This document shows positions 8,645 through 17,354 of a DNA stretch of 32,843 nucleotides, in pieces. Source of the stretch: Acidocella sp. Lineage in GTDB: Bacteria; Pseudomonadota; Alphaproteobacteria; Acetobacterales; Acetobacteraceae. The position numbers and the translations under genes were made by a program. Position 1 is the stretch's first letter; every line of letters starts with the position of its first letter. Under the pieces are notes generated by a model. The model did no database searches. It had not been told where the DNA came from and was given only the letters and a program-made list of their open reading frames with translations. Location of the stretch: NCBI GenBank assembly GCA_029077775.1, contig JAQNCU010000002.1, forward strand, positions 1 to 32,843. The letters are read 5' to 3'.

Positions 8645-9861
8645 GCGCGGGGTGTAGGCGGTTCCCGCGCGTCTGCGAAGATGGCGCTCACCCACAGGAA
8701 GAAAATACTGCTGGTGGTGGCGATCAGGGTGTTGTCGGTGGCCGAGTGAATGGCAAAGCCGATGAAGATCAGGCGCATGAGCCAGCGTTGCGGGCCGGGC
8801 AGGCGGGCGGCGTTATGCTCCAGCCACAGCGCCATGAGGAGGATGAGCAGGCCGAGGCCGATGACCCCGCCTTCGGCGCCGATTCGCAGATATTCATTAT
8901 GCGCGGCATTGGTGCCGATGAGATCGGCGATGCCGGAGGTGAGGGGGATGATGATCTTGCCCGCACCGACGCCCCAGCCGAGCCAGGGTGAGGTGGCGGC
9001 GGCCTGTTCAAACAAGGGCCATACGAGGTTGCGGTTTGACAAATCAGTGGCTTCGCCAAGCTGGGCGAGGTCGATAACGCGCAAGAAGGTAAGGCGGCTG
9101 GCGAAGATGAGCGCAAGGCTGGCGACCGCGCCGAGGGCGGCGAGCAGACTTAGCCGACGCTGGGTGACGACATAAATGAGCGTGATGGTGCAGCCCAGCG
9201 CCAGCGGGGTGCGGGCACCGGTGAGCAGGATGATGACGAGGTTGAGCGCGACCCAGGCGGCATCGGCGCGGCGGGCGTGGCGGAGATATTCCATGAGCCC
9301 GGCATACACGCCGACAAGTGCGAAACCGGCCAGAAATGGCGGCTGGCCGGAGGCGCCGAGCCGCATGGCACCCTGTTCGATGTCGAACATCTGGTCCAAC
9401 CCGGTGGCGGCGAGCATGGCGCCGAAACCGATTGTGAGGGTTGGGCCCCAGATCACGGCGCGGATGATGGCGCGCGTGAACCCCGCACGCAGCCGGGCGA
9501 GGCTGAACATAAAGGGTGCCGCAGAGCCGATGAGCGAGCGCAGGCTGGCGAGCAAAGTGAGCCCGGGATAGAGCCCATGCAGCAGCCCGGCTGTGAACAT
9601 GAACGCGAAGGAAAAGCCGGGATTGTAGCGGTCTCGCCGCCAGCCATCCGCCAGACCGCAAACGCCGACCAGGACGAGGCCGAAGCCTTTCATGATGCCG
9701 ATGATCGTCTCATGCCCGCCGACCAGATTGTCGAGCCAGGCATCGGGTGAGGTTTCCATCGCGAAAATCCAGACCACCATGACGGCCCGAGGGTGACGGA
9801 AGGCGAGTCCGACCGTGCAGGCGGCGGCCAGGACGAAGAGGGCGATCAGAAGCAACAACAT
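8641..9861 (-). CDS. O-antigen ligase / polymerase-like polytopic membrane protein
   Basis: 406 residues, nearly all hydrophobic, with about ten to twelve predicted membrane segments. It has features of the Wzy_C/O-antigen ligase (WaaL, RfaL) superfamily: LLTGARTPLALG in the middle, then a large periplasmic loop with SNRNLVWPLFEQAAATSP WLGWGVGAG and NAAHNEYLRIGAEGGVIGLG, where the His-Asn-Glu region matches the conserved ligase/polymerase loop. ATG 9861 has AAGGA 8 nt upstream. The stop overlaps the start of the beta-propeller gene (ATGA). Members transfer or polymerise undecaprenyl-linked glycans at the periplasmic face. Which glycan is used here is unknown. It is divergent from the hydrolase gene at 9916, with about 50 bp between. 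Confidence 0.8.
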   Translation of the reverse strand: MLLLLIALFVLAAACTVGLAFRHPRAVMVVWIFAMETSPDAWLDNLVGGHETIIGIMKGFGLVLVGVCGLADGWRRDRYNPGFSFAFMFTAGLLHGLYPGLTLLASLRSLIGSAAPFMFSLARLRAGFTRAIIRAVIWGPTLTIGFGAMLAATGLDQMFDIEQGAMRLGASGQPPFLAGFALVGVYAGLMEYLRHARRADAAWVALNLVIILLTGARTPLALGCTITLIYVVTQRRLSLLAALGAVASLALIFASRLTFLRVIDLAQLGEATDLSNRNLVWPLFEQAAATSPWLGWGVGAGKIIIPLTSGIADLIGTNAAHNEYLRIGAEGGVIGLGLLILLMALWLEHNAARLPGPQRWLMRLIFIGFAIHSATDNTLIATTSSIFFLWVSAIFADAREPPTPRA

Positions 9862-9915
9862 TACATTTCCTTAACCGCTTGAGATTTTTTGGGCGAGCGG
9901 TGATGGTGGGTGAAT

Positions 9916-10680
9916 ATGATTTTAAACACGATGATAACCGGGGACGGCCCGCCCGTGGTTCTGCTGCACGGGTTGTTCGGGGCGGCGCGGAATTTGGCCG
10001 GGCTTTCGCGCGGGCTGTCAGCGCGGTTCCGGGTGGTCGCGATGGATTTGCGCAACCATGGCGAGAGCCCCCGCGCGGCTGGCATGGGGTTCGAGGTTAT
10101 GGCCGCTGATGTGGCGGAAACCATCGCAAGGTTGGGCATCACCCAGGCCATGGTGGCGGGGCATTCGCTGGGTGGCAAAACCGCGATGATGTTGGCCTTG
10201 ATGAATCCGGGGCTGGTTGCGCGCCTGGCGGTGCTGGATATCGCGCCGGTGAGCTATAACCATGGCTATGATAAATATGTTCAGGCGATGCAGGCGGTGG
10301 TGTTGAGCCCTGACCTGACCCGCGCGAAGGCCGATGAGATACTGGCACCTGTGGTGCGTGACGCAGCGATGCGGGCATTTTTGTTGAATAATCTGGTCCT
10401 GGGGCCGAACATGCGCTGGCGCGTGGGGCTGGATGAGATCGGCGCGGCGATGCCGGATTTGTTGGCCTGGCGAGACCCGCCCGCGGTGAGCCCGTATCGG
10501 GGGCCGACATTGTTCTTAGCCGGTGGTTTGTCGGATTACGTAACGCCTTATGCCGATGCGGCGATCTCAAGGTTGTTTGCTGATGTACGGCGCGTGACGG
10601 TTGAAGGGGCGAGCCATTGGCTGCATGCCGAGAAACCGGGTGAGGTGGTGGCCAGTCTAGAGGGGTTTTTCAGCGCATGA
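9916..10680 (+). CDS. Alpha/beta hydrolase (YbfF-like esterase)
   Basis: A 254-residue alpha/beta-hydrolase. The oxyanion motif HGLFGAARNL is near the N-terminus, DLRNHGES follows, the nucleophile elbow is GHSLGGK, and the C-terminal GGLSDYV and ASHWLHAEKP supply the likely Asp and His. This pattern resembles the E. coli YbfF group of short-chain acyl esterases. The start is chosen at ATG 9916 because GGTGGG ends 5 nt before it; GTG 9910 lies inside that site, and ATG 9931 is also possible. It overlaps the next gene by ATGA, so it is translationally coupled to a D-amino-acid dehydrogenase-like gene. The physiological substrate is unknown. Confidence 0.85.
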   Translation: MILNTMITGDGPPVVLLHGLFGAARNLAGLSRGLSARFRVVAMDLRNHGESPRAAGMGFEVMAADVAETIARLGITQAMVAGHSLGGKTAMMLALMNPGLVARLAVLDIAPVSYNHGYDKYVQAMQAVVLSPDLTRAKADEILAPVVRDAAMRAFLLNNLVLGPNMRWRVGLDEIGAAMPDLLAWRDPPAVSPYRGPTLFLAGGLSDYVTPYADAAISRLFADVRRVTVEGASHWLHAEKPGEVVASLEGFFSA

Positions 10681-11789
10681 GCGAGCGTTTTGATGTGATC
10701 GTGATCGGTGCGGGGATTGTGGGCGCGAGCGTGGCGGCGGGCTTGGGGGCCACGCATAAGGTGGCGCTGGTGGAGGCCGAGGCGCAGGCCGGATACCACA
10801 CCACCGGGCGGTCCGCCGCGATATGGATCCGCAATTACGGGCCGCCGGATGTGCGGGTTTTAACCGGGTTGTCCTATGATTTTTTCCAAAACCCGCCAGC
10901 GGATATCGGCACGGCGGCCTTGGCGGTGGGCCGCCCGATTGTGTATCTGGCGCCACAGGCTGAATGCGGGGCGTTGGATGATCTGATCGGTCTGAAGCTC
11001 GGGATCGAGGAGATCGGGTTGGCTGAGGTCAAGGCCATGGTCCCGGCGTTGATCGAGGGTTACGCGGTACGTGCGGCGTTGGAGCCCGATTCGTTCGATA
11101 TGGATGTGGCGGCGCTGCACCAGTTTTATCTTCGCCGGGCGCGGGCGGCGGGTGGCGCGCTGATGCTGCGCAGCCGGGCAGGCAAGATTGCGCGGCAGAA
11201 CGGATTATGGGCGGTGGAGATTACGAGTGGCACCATTGTGACGGCACCCGTGGTGGTGAACGCGGCGGGGGCCTGGGGCGATGAGGTGGCGCAGATCGCC
11301 GGGTTAGCCCCGATCGGGCTGGTGCCGTGCCGCCGGACGGCGGCGATCATCGACCCGGGGCCGTATGACGTGGCGAACTGGCCGATGGTGCAATCAGCCG
11401 CGCATGAATGGTATGTGCGCGCCGAGGCCCGGACCAAGCTGATGGTCACACCCTGCGACGAGACGCCGATGCACGCCCATGATGTGCAGCCCGATGAGCT
11501 TGATGTGGCGATCGGGATCGACCGGATGCAGCAGGCTTTGGATATAAAGGTGACGCGGGTCGAGCATTCCTGGGCCGGCTTGCGCAATTTCGCGCCGGAC
11601 AGGAGTTTGGCGTTTGGCTGGGACAACGCCGTGCCAGGGTTTTTCTGGTGCGTGGGCCAGGGCGGGTACGGGATACAGACGGCCCCGGCGGCGGGCGCGC
11701 TGGTGAGTGCGATGATTATGGGCATGGACCCGGGGCCTGCCGGGGCGATACTACCGCAGATCGACCCCATGCGGTTTCGGGCAGGGTAA
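10677..11789 (+). CDS. FAD-dependent D-amino-acid dehydrogenase, DauA-like
   Basis: 370 residues of the DAO superfamily. The FAD dinucleotide-binding motif GAGIVGAS is at 11-18, with an acidic end of beta-2 (VEAE), GYHTTGRSAA, VVNAAGAWGDEV and the C-terminal GGYGIQTAPAAG. Whole blocks resemble Pseudomonas D-arginine dehydrogenase DauA: YHxTGRSAA, FFxNPPA, D-x-DALHQ-like, HDVQPDELD, HxWAGLRxF. From memory of that enzyme, Tyr53 is kept (Y54 here) but the positions of His48 and substrate-binding Glu87 read Ile, so D-arginine itself is a doubtful substrate. The reaction is probably oxidative deamination of a D- or imino acid with electrons going to quinone. The start overlaps the hydrolase stop (ATGA). 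Confidence 0.85.
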   Translation: MSERFDVIVIGAGIVGASVAAGLGATHKVALVEAEAQAGYHTTGRSAAIWIRNYGPPDVRVLTGLSYDFFQNPPADIGTAALAVGRPIVYLAPQAECGALDDLIGLKLGIEEIGLAEVKAMVPALIEGYAVRAALEPDSFDMDVAALHQFYLRRARAAGGALMLRSRAGKIARQNGLWAVEITSGTIVTAPVVVNAAGAWGDEVAQIAGLAPIGLVPCRRTAAIIDPGPYDVANWPMVQSAAHEWYVRAEARTKLMVTPCDETPMHAHDVQPDELDVAIGIDRMQQALDIKVTRVEHSWAGLRNFAPDRSLAFGWDNAVPGFFWCVGQGGYGIQTAPAAGALVSAMIMGMDPGPAGAILPQIDPMRFRAG

Positions 11790-11827
11790 TACCAGGCTCT
11801 GTTGCAGGACACAGCGTGGCGCACCTA

Positions 11828-12505
11828 ATGAGGTGCATGAAATCATTTCGTCTCATCCGTATTTTGCGTGCGCGGCCCTTGTTCTCGGCGGGTTACGCCA
11901 TGGGGGTGATAAGCTTCCTTGCCCTCTCGGCGGTACATTCGGTGGCCGTCCGCGCGGTGCTGGCCTGGGATATCGGCAGTTTCATATTCGTGATGCTGAC
12001 CGCGATATCTTTTTTGCGCACGCTGGACCGGGACATCAGCGCCGATGCCAAAAGCCACCGCGAGGGCGAATGGACGGTGTTTTCACTTACGCTGGTGGGC
12101 GCGGTGATGAGCCTGGCGGCGATTATTTTGTTCTCGCACAGCGCACCCACAACCAACCACAAGAACCATGCCGGGTTCTATCTGGGCTTCGTGATCGCGA
12201 CGCTCGCACTCTCCTGGCTCACCACGAATGTGACGTTTGCATATCGCTATGCGCATGAATATTATTCGTTCGATCTGGGGCGCGATGAGCCGGATGGCGG
12301 CATTGAGTTTCCGCGCGATGATAAGCCCGATTATCTGGATTTTATCTATTTTTCGTTCGTGCTGGGCATGACGTTTCAGGTCTCGGACTGCAACGTGACC
12401 TCGAAAAAACTGCGCCGTCTGGCGACCTTGCAGGGGGTGATCGGGTTTTTGTTCAACACCGTTATTCTGGCGCTGTCGGTGAACATCGCCGCGTCGCTGT
12501 TATAA
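11828..12505 (+). CDS. DUF1345 family membrane protein
   Basis: 225 residues with about five or six membrane segments. The C-terminal half carries the family pattern: WLTTNVTFAYRYAHEYYSFD, GGIEFPRDDKPDYLDFIYFS FVLGMTFQVSDCNV and LFNTVILALSVN, which match DUF1345 (uncharacterised bacterial membrane proteins). The function of the family is unknown. An upstream extension of the frame overlaps the dehydrogenase gene and is not protein-like, so I start at ATG 11828; ATG 11837 is the alternative. Neither has a strong ribosome binding site. It follows the dehydrogenase gene by 38 bp and converges with livF. Confidence 0.82.
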   Translation: MRCMKSFRLIRILRARPLFSAGYAMGVISFLALSAVHSVAVRAVLAWDIGSFIFVMLTAISFLRTLDRDISADAKSHREGEWTVFSLTLVGAVMSLAAIILFSHSAPTTNHKNHAGFYLGFVIATLALSWLTTNVTFAYRYAHEYYSFDLGRDEPDGGIEFPRDDKPDYLDFIYFSFVLGMTFQVSDCNVTSKKLRRLATLQGVIGFLFNTVILALSVNIAASLL

Positions 12506-12513
12506 GCAACAGT

Positions 12514-13221
12514 TTACCCGTGGGCCACGCCGGCCAGGGCCTCCATGCGCTCCTTATCGGCGGCCAGGGCGGCGGCGGGGCCTTCATGCACCACCTCACC
12601 GTCGCTCAGCACATAGGCGCGGTCGGCGAGTTGCAGTGCGAGGAAGGCGTTTTGTTCCACCAGCAGGACAGCGATGCCCTCATGCTTCATTTTACCGACC
12701 GTGCGCATCACCTCCTGCACGATGACCGGGGCGAGGCCCTGGCTCGGTTCGTCGAGGATCAGGAATCTCGGGTTCAACAATAATGCCCGCCCGATGGCGA
12801 GCATTTCCTGCTCACCGCCCGAGAGCTTGCCCGCTTTCGATGTGCGCCGTTCATCAAGGCGTGGGAACAGCGTGTAGACATCCGGGATCTGCCAGCGGCC
12901 CTTGGTGACCGGCGGGACCAGCAGGTTTTCATGCACCGAGAGATGGCCGAAGATTTTCCGGCCCTCAGGCACGTAGCCCACGCCGGCATTGGCGATTTTA
13001 TAGGATGACCATTTGGTGGTTTTTTGCCCGAACAGGAAAATATCACCCTCCCGCGCCGGGGTGAGACCCATGATGGAGCGCATGGTGGTGGTTTTGCCCG
13101 CCCCGTTGCGCCCGAGCAGGGCGACCAGCTCGCCCTCGCGCACTTCGAGGTTCACGCCGTGCAGGATATGGCTTTTGCCATAATAGGTGTGGATTTGTTC
13201 GGTGCGCAGAACCGGGGTCAT
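12514..13221 (-). CDS. livF: Branched-chain amino acid-type ABC transporter, ATPase LivF
   Basis: One of the two cytoplasmic ATPases of an HAAT-family importer. 235 residues: Walker A GRNGAGKT (37-44), LSGGEQEML signature, Walker B FLILDEPSQGLAP, and an H-loop replaced by the LivF-typical VEQN. The start overlaps the livG stop by ATGA. It is the last gene of a contiguous livH-livM-livG-livF run, each joined by 4-bp overlaps. The true substrate of the system is set by the binding protein and cannot be fixed from sequence. Confidence 0.93.
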   Translation of the reverse strand: MTPVLRTEQIHTYYGKSHILHGVNLEVREGELVALLGRNGAGKTTTMRSIMGLTPAREGDIFLFGQKTTKWSSYKIANAGVGYVPEGRKIFGHLSVHENLLVPPVTKGRWQIPDVYTLFPRLDERRTSKAGKLSGGEQEMLAIGRALLLNPRFLILDEPSQGLAPVIVQEVMRTVGKMKHEGIAVLLVEQNAFLALQLADRAYVLSDGEVVHEGPAAALAADKERMEALAGVAHG

Positions 13222-13967
13222 GCCGCGGCTCCGAGATAGGCTGATTGTACGCGCGGGTTGGCGGCGATCTCGGCGGCGTTGCCCTCGGCCAGCATGGCGC
13301 CGTTATCGAGCACGGTGATCCGGTCGGCGACACCAAAGACGATGCTCATATCATGTTCGATGAACAGCATGGTGATTTTTTGCTCTTTGTTCAGCGCGCG
13401 GATCAGCCCGGTCATGTGGTTGGTTTCCTCATCGCCCATGCCGGCGGTGGGTTCGTCGAGCAGTAACAGACGGGGCTGGCGTGACAGCGCGATGCCGACC
13501 TCGACCACGCGCTGGTCGCCATGGCTCATCTCGCCCGCCACGCGGTCGGCCTTGTTGGTGATTTTTACGATGTCCATGAGTTCATCGACACGGTCGTTTA
13601 TTTTCGCGCGCGAAGCCCGGCTGATCCAGGGGCGGATGTTCAGGCCCATGGCGGTTTCCACCGCGACGCGGAGATTTTCATACACCGTGAGGTCGAGGAA
13701 GACCTCGGTGATCTGGAAGGTGCGGATGATGCCGCGTTTGACCAAGGCAGCGGGGTTGACGGCGGTGATCGGGGCATCCTCGAAGATGATACGCCCGTCG
13801 CTGGGTGGGAAAAACCCGCTGATCAGGTTGAACAAAGTGGTTTTACCCGCCCCGTTGGGGCCGATGATGGCGCGCAGCTCTCCGGGTTCGACGCTGAGCG
13901 AGATGTCGTTCAGCGCGGTGACAGCGCCGAAGCGGCGCGAGATGTTTTCAAGCGTAAGCAGGCTCAT
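13218..13967 (-). CDS. livG: Branched-chain amino acid-type ABC transporter, ATPase LivG
   Basis: Second ATPase of the importer, 249 residues. Walker A GPNGAGKTTL, ABC signature region MSHGDQRVVEVG (LivG proteins often have this divergent signature), Walker B LLLLDEPTAGM and H-loop FIEHDMSIVFG are all present, with the LivG-type C-terminal tail VQSAYLG. It overlaps livM upstream and livF downstream by 4 bp each, giving strict translational coupling and roughly equal expression of the membrane complex. Confidence 0.93.
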   Translation of the reverse strand: MSLLTLENISRRFGAVTALNDISLSVEPGELRAIIGPNGAGKTTLFNLISGFFPPSDGRIIFEDAPITAVNPAALVKRGIIRTFQITEVFLDLTVYENLRVAVETAMGLNIRPWISRASRAKINDRVDELMDIVKITNKADRVAGEMSHGDQRVVEVGIALSRQPRLLLLDEPTAGMGDEETNHMTGLIRALNKEQKITMLFIEHDMSIVFGVADRITVLDNGAMLAEGNAAEIAANPRVQSAYLGAAA

Positions 13968-14899
13968 GACCGGCTCCTCCGGCGGAAAAAGCCCAGCACG
14001 CCGAGCGGGAAGAACATTACCGAGAGAACAAACACCAGGCCGATGACGGTCATCCAGTTCTGGGTGATGGCGCTGACGTAGTTTTGCACGAGCACGAAAA
14101 TGGCGGCGCCGACCAGCGGGCCCCAGAAATTGCGCATGCCGCCCAGCACCACGATGATGAGGAAATTGCCCGAAAGCGTGTAGCGCAGATCATCGGGCGA
14201 GGCGAAATTATCGAGCAGGGCGTTCAGCCCGCCCGCCAGCGCGCAGACCACGCCCGAGATGGCGAATGAGAGCGCGATGTAACGCTCCACCCTGATGCCG
14301 AGAAAGGTGAGGCGCTTCTGGTTCTCGCGGATGGCGACGAAAGTGTGGCCGAGGGGGGAGTGCAGGATGGTCCAGAGCAGCAACGCGCCGAGGCCAAAGA
14401 ACAGCAACACCATGTAATAAAACACGGTGCCCGAGAGGGTGACGCCCAGGATCGGCTGGCGGGTGAAGCCTGTGAGACCGTCCTCGCCGCCGGTGAAGGA
14501 GTTCCAGCGGACGGCGATGAAATAGAACATCTGGCCGATGGCGATGGTGATCATCGAGAAATAGATGCCGCGCCTGCGCACCGCGATGGGGGCGAGGATG
14601 AGGGCCGCCAGCCCGCCAGTGAGCGTGCCGACCGCCAAAGCGAGCAAAGTGTTGCCGGTGACATAATCCAGCATCAGCCCCGTGCCATAGGCGCCGAGGC
14701 CGAAATACGCGGCGTGGCCGAAGGATAAGCCACCCGTAAAGCCCAGGAGGAGATTAAGGCCCATGGCGGCGAGCGCATAGATCAGCACGCGGGAGGCGAG
14801 GTCTGTGTAGCCGCCGACATAGCCGACCCATAATGGTACGGTGAGCAGCAATAGGGCGGTGATGCCCTGGACGAGCTTTTCACGCAAAGCGGGGCTCAT
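13964..14899 (-). CDS. livM: Branched-chain amino acid-type ABC transporter, permease LivM
   Basis: 311 residues, about eight to nine membrane segments, LivM-type permease. Diagnostic text: LIYALAAMGLNLLLGFTGG LSFGHAAYFGLGAYG near the N-terminus, the cytoplasmic EAA-like loop SPLGHTFVAIRENQKRLTFL, and LDNFASPDDLRYTLSGNFLI IVVLGGMRNFWGPLVGAA near the end. Pairs with LivH to form the transmembrane pore. The stop overlaps livG and the start overlaps the livH stop. Confidence 0.93.
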   Translation of the reverse strand: MSPALREKLVQGITALLLLTVPLWVGYVGGYTDLASRVLIYALAAMGLNLLLGFTGGLSFGHAAYFGLGAYGTGLMLDYVTGNTLLALAVGTLTGGLAALILAPIAVRRRGIYFSMITIAIGQMFYFIAVRWNSFTGGEDGLTGFTRQPILGVTLSGTVFYYMVLLFFGLGALLLWTILHSPLGHTFVAIRENQKRLTFLGIRVERYIALSFAISGVVCALAGGLNALLDNFASPDDLRYTLSGNFLIIVVLGGMRNFWGPLVGAAIFVLVQNYVSAITQNWMTVIGLVFVLSVMFFPLGVLGFFRRRSRS

Positions 14900-15765
14900 T
14901 CGAACAATCCCTCCTGGCCGAACAGGCCACGTGGGCGGATGATCAGCGTAAGGCCCATGATCAGGTAGATCACCACCTCGCTTGCGGCGGGAAAAAACGC
15001 GGTGGTGACGCCCGAGGCGATGCCGATGATCAGCCCACCCACCAGCGAGCCGAACAGGCTGCCGACGCCGCCGACGACGATGGCAACGAAGCTCGGCATG
15101 ATGAGCTGGTCGCCCATCGTGGGGGTAAGCCCGAGCTGCCCGGCGGCGAGGATGCCAGCCAGCCCCGCGAACATGATGCCGAGGACGAAATTGGCCGAGC
15201 GCAGCAGATAGATATTCACACCCAATGCGGCGATGGTTTCAAGATCGGCGTTGCCCGCGCGGATGCGCACGCCAAGCCGGGTGAAGCGCAATGTGGCGAA
15301 CAGCGCGCCGGTGGAGATGACCGCCAGGGCGACGACCAGAAGCCGGTAGCCTGTGACGAAAAAATAGGTATTGCTGACAGGCTGGTTAAGGAAATCAGGG
15401 ATCGCGAGCGGCAAGCCCTGGGCCCCCCAGATGGTGCGCAGCAGGTCTTGCATGATGAGTGCCAGGCCGAAGGTGGCGAGCAGGGAATAGAGTGGGTCGC
15501 GCAGATACAGGCGGCGGATGATGAGTTGCTCGACGATATAGCCGATGGCCCCCGCGAGGATGGGGCCGAGCACCAAGGCGCCCCAGAAGCCCGTGTAGGG
15601 CACCAAGGTGAAGGCGAAATACCCGGCCAGCGCCATGAAGGTGCCATGCGCGAAATTGATCACGCCGTTGAGCCCGAGGATCAAGGACAGGCCGATCGCC
15701 ATGAGCGCATAGAACGAACCCTGGATCAGCCCATTAAATGCGTTGAATACGATGTCGAGGAGCAA
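14896..15765 (-). CDS. livH: Branched-chain amino acid-type ABC transporter, permease LivH
   Basis: 289 residues, about seven to eight membrane segments, LivH-type permease. Motifs: GSFYALMAIGLSLILGLNGV INFAHGTFMALAGYFAF at the N-terminus, the coupling loop TRLGVRIRAGNADLETIAALG, and a Gly-rich late segment (MPSFVAIVVGGVGSLFGSLVG GLIIG, split for length). It is the first gene after the hairpin that separates it from the binding-protein gene, which would lower expression of the membrane parts relative to the binding protein. Confidence 0.93.
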   Translation of the reverse strand: MLLDIVFNAFNGLIQGSFYALMAIGLSLILGLNGVINFAHGTFMALAGYFAFTLVPYTGFWGALVLGPILAGAIGYIVEQLIIRRLYLRDPLYSLLATFGLALIMQDLLRTIWGAQGLPLAIPDFLNQPVSNTYFFVTGYRLLVVALAVISTGALFATLRFTRLGVRIRAGNADLETIAALGVNIYLLRSANFVLGIMFAGLAGILAAGQLGLTPTMGDQLIMPSFVAIVVGGVGSLFGSLVGGLIIGIASGVTTAFFPAASEVVIYLIMGLTLIIRPRGLFGQEGLFE

Positions 15766-15798
15766 TCCGGCCTCCGGCTGGTGTGAAATTTATGAAAA

Positions 15799-15830
15799 CG
15801 CTCCCGGACCGCGTGGCGGACCCGGGAGCG
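15799..15830 (-). terminator. Attenuating hairpin between binding protein and livH
   Basis: CGCTCCCGG (15799-15807) pairs with CCGGGAGCG (15822-15830). An inner CCGC/GCGG stem with GTG loop sits inside, giving a nearly continuous 13-bp stem. On the minus strand it is followed by TTTT, so it reads as an intrinsic terminator after the binding-protein gene, probably partial because livHMGF lie just beyond. Confidence 0.75.
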
Positions 15831-15847
15831 CAGAGGCGGTGGTCTGC

Positions 15848-17119
15848 TCAGGCCGGATAGGAAATGGTGCAGCCGGTCTGATCGGCCGGTAACGCGAGGG
15901 TGGCACCGGGCACGTAATTGAACACATTGAACATGTGCGGGTAGGTGCCATGCTGGTTGACCGAGCCCGGGAACATGCCCAGCAGAAGCTGATGGTCCTC
16001 AGCGCGGAACATCGGTGCGCTGGGTTGCAGCGCAATCTCGGGCGGTAATACGAGCCCTTCGAGCGCCTTGGCGACGGCGGGGGCGCCTGTGCTGCCCGCC
16101 TTGGCGCAAGCCAGGGCCAAGGCGTGGACCGAGACATAACCGAACCAGCTTCGGGCCGAGGGGTAGAGGCCGGGGTAGAGTTTTTTGTAGCGGGCCACGA
16201 ATTCCGCGACATGCGGCACGCCGGGCTGGTTCCAGTACCATTCAAACGTCCAGGTGCCATAGCGCGCGGCTTCCGGCAGGGCGGCGATCTGTTCCAGCTC
16301 AAACAGGGCACCGGCGACATGGACGGTTTTGTTGATGCCGAACTGGGTGATCTGCTTCATCGCGTTGATCTGGTCGTCGCCCGCCAGCAACAGACAGAGC
16401 ACATCCGGGGCGGCGGCTTTCACCTGGATCAGATATGACGAGAAATCCGTTGTGCCGACGGGCACCAGCGCGCCGCCGGCGATGGTGCCGCCATAGCCTG
16501 TGACCTGCTTGGTGTAATCGGCCTGCTCAGAATGGCCGAAAGCATAGTCGGTCGTGAGGAAATACCATTTTTTGCCAAATTTGTCATAGAGGGTCTTGCT
16601 GTCGCCGCCGGTCAGCATCCAGGTGGTGGAGCAGACCCGGAAGGTGGCCCAGTTACAGGCCGAGCCCGTGAGGCTGTCCACATGCCCGCCAGAGCAGACG
16701 AAAACGCGGTTATGGTCCATGGCGAATTTGGCGACGGCGAGCGAGACCGCCGAGTTGGTGGTGCCAATGAAGAAATCGACGTTATCCTGGTCGAGCAGGC
16801 GCGAGGCTTTGTCCAGCCCGGTGGCGGGCAGGCCGGCATCGTCCTCGACCAGCAGATCGACCTTACGGCCGAGGATGCCGCCCTTGGCGTTCAGTTCCAT
16901 GGTGGCCATTTTGGAACCCTTTATGGCGCTGTCACCGAGCACCGCGAAATTGCCGGTGGTGGAGTCGATGTGGCCGATTTTGATGGGGCCGGTGCTTTGT
17001 GCCATGGCCGCCATGGGCGCGGCGCTGAGCCCGGCGCCAATTCCGGCACCGATGGCGGCCCCGGATTTGAGCAGGCCGCGGCGGCCGACCTTGCCGGTTT
17101 TGGATGATTGGTCTGTCAT
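15848..17119 (-). CDS. Periplasmic substrate-binding protein of Liv-type ABC importer (Tat signal)
   Basis: 423 residues from ATG 17119, which has GGGGGA about 10 nt upstream; a longer reading to 17176 lacks support. The N-terminus MTDQSSKTGKVGRRGLLKSG has a twin-arginine motif (RRGLLK, 13-18), a hydrophobic Gly/Ala stretch and an AMAQS cleavage region, so export is probably by Tat. The mature part is a type I periplasmic binding protein (Peripla_BP_6-like): IKIGHIDSTTGNFAVLGDSA, GGILGRKVDLLVEDDAG, DFFIGTTNSAVSLAVAKFA and TTDYAFGHSEQADYTK. The family binds branched-chain amino acids, amides, urea or aromatic acids; the ligand here is unknown. It heads the liv operon. Confidence 0.88.
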   Translation of the reverse strand: MTDQSSKTGKVGRRGLLKSGAAIGAGIGAGLSAAPMAAMAQSTGPIKIGHIDSTTGNFAVLGDSAIKGSKMATMELNAKGGILGRKVDLLVEDDAGLPATGLDKASRLLDQDNVDFFIGTTNSAVSLAVAKFAMDHNRVFVCSGGHVDSLTGSACNWATFRVCSTTWMLTGGDSKTLYDKFGKKWYFLTTDYAFGHSEQADYTKQVTGYGGTIAGGALVPVGTTDFSSYLIQVKAAAPDVLCLLLAGDDQINAMKQITQFGINKTVHVAGALFELEQIAALPEAARYGTWTFEWYWNQPGVPHVAEFVARYKKLYPGLYPSARSWFGYVSVHALALACAKAGSTGAPAVAKALEGLVLPPEIALQPSAPMFRAEDHQLLLGMFPGSVNQHGTYPHMFNVFNYVPGATLALPADQTGCTISYPA

Positions 17120-17354
17120 TTGATCATTTCCCCCAGTTATTGTTGCGGACCGCTGAACCGTGCCGGAATGAGACAAAGCGAGCCGGAGGCGCAGATCATT
17201 CGCGGCGCCAGGTCACGCGTAGCGAATTTTTATTTATCAGCCGGGCAGCACTTGGACGTTCCGGGCGATGTCCCCGCCCTTGTCATGGTGTGTTAAACGC
17301 ACAGGCCATTATGTCAATGCCAAGGCGGGATTTTCATGAAAGGCCGGGAGATTG
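17120..17354. other. Upstream region of the liv operon
   Basis: 235 bp without a supported gene. Presumably it carries the promoter of the binding-protein gene and the 3' end of the CinA-like unit. I see A/T-rich stretches (ATTTTTATTTATC near 17225-17240) but no promoter or operator I can name. Confidence 0.5.

Noticed and set aside
11648-11827. N-terminal extension of the DUF1345 protein
   Set aside because: It lies over the 3' end of the dehydrogenase gene and has no membrane-protein character.
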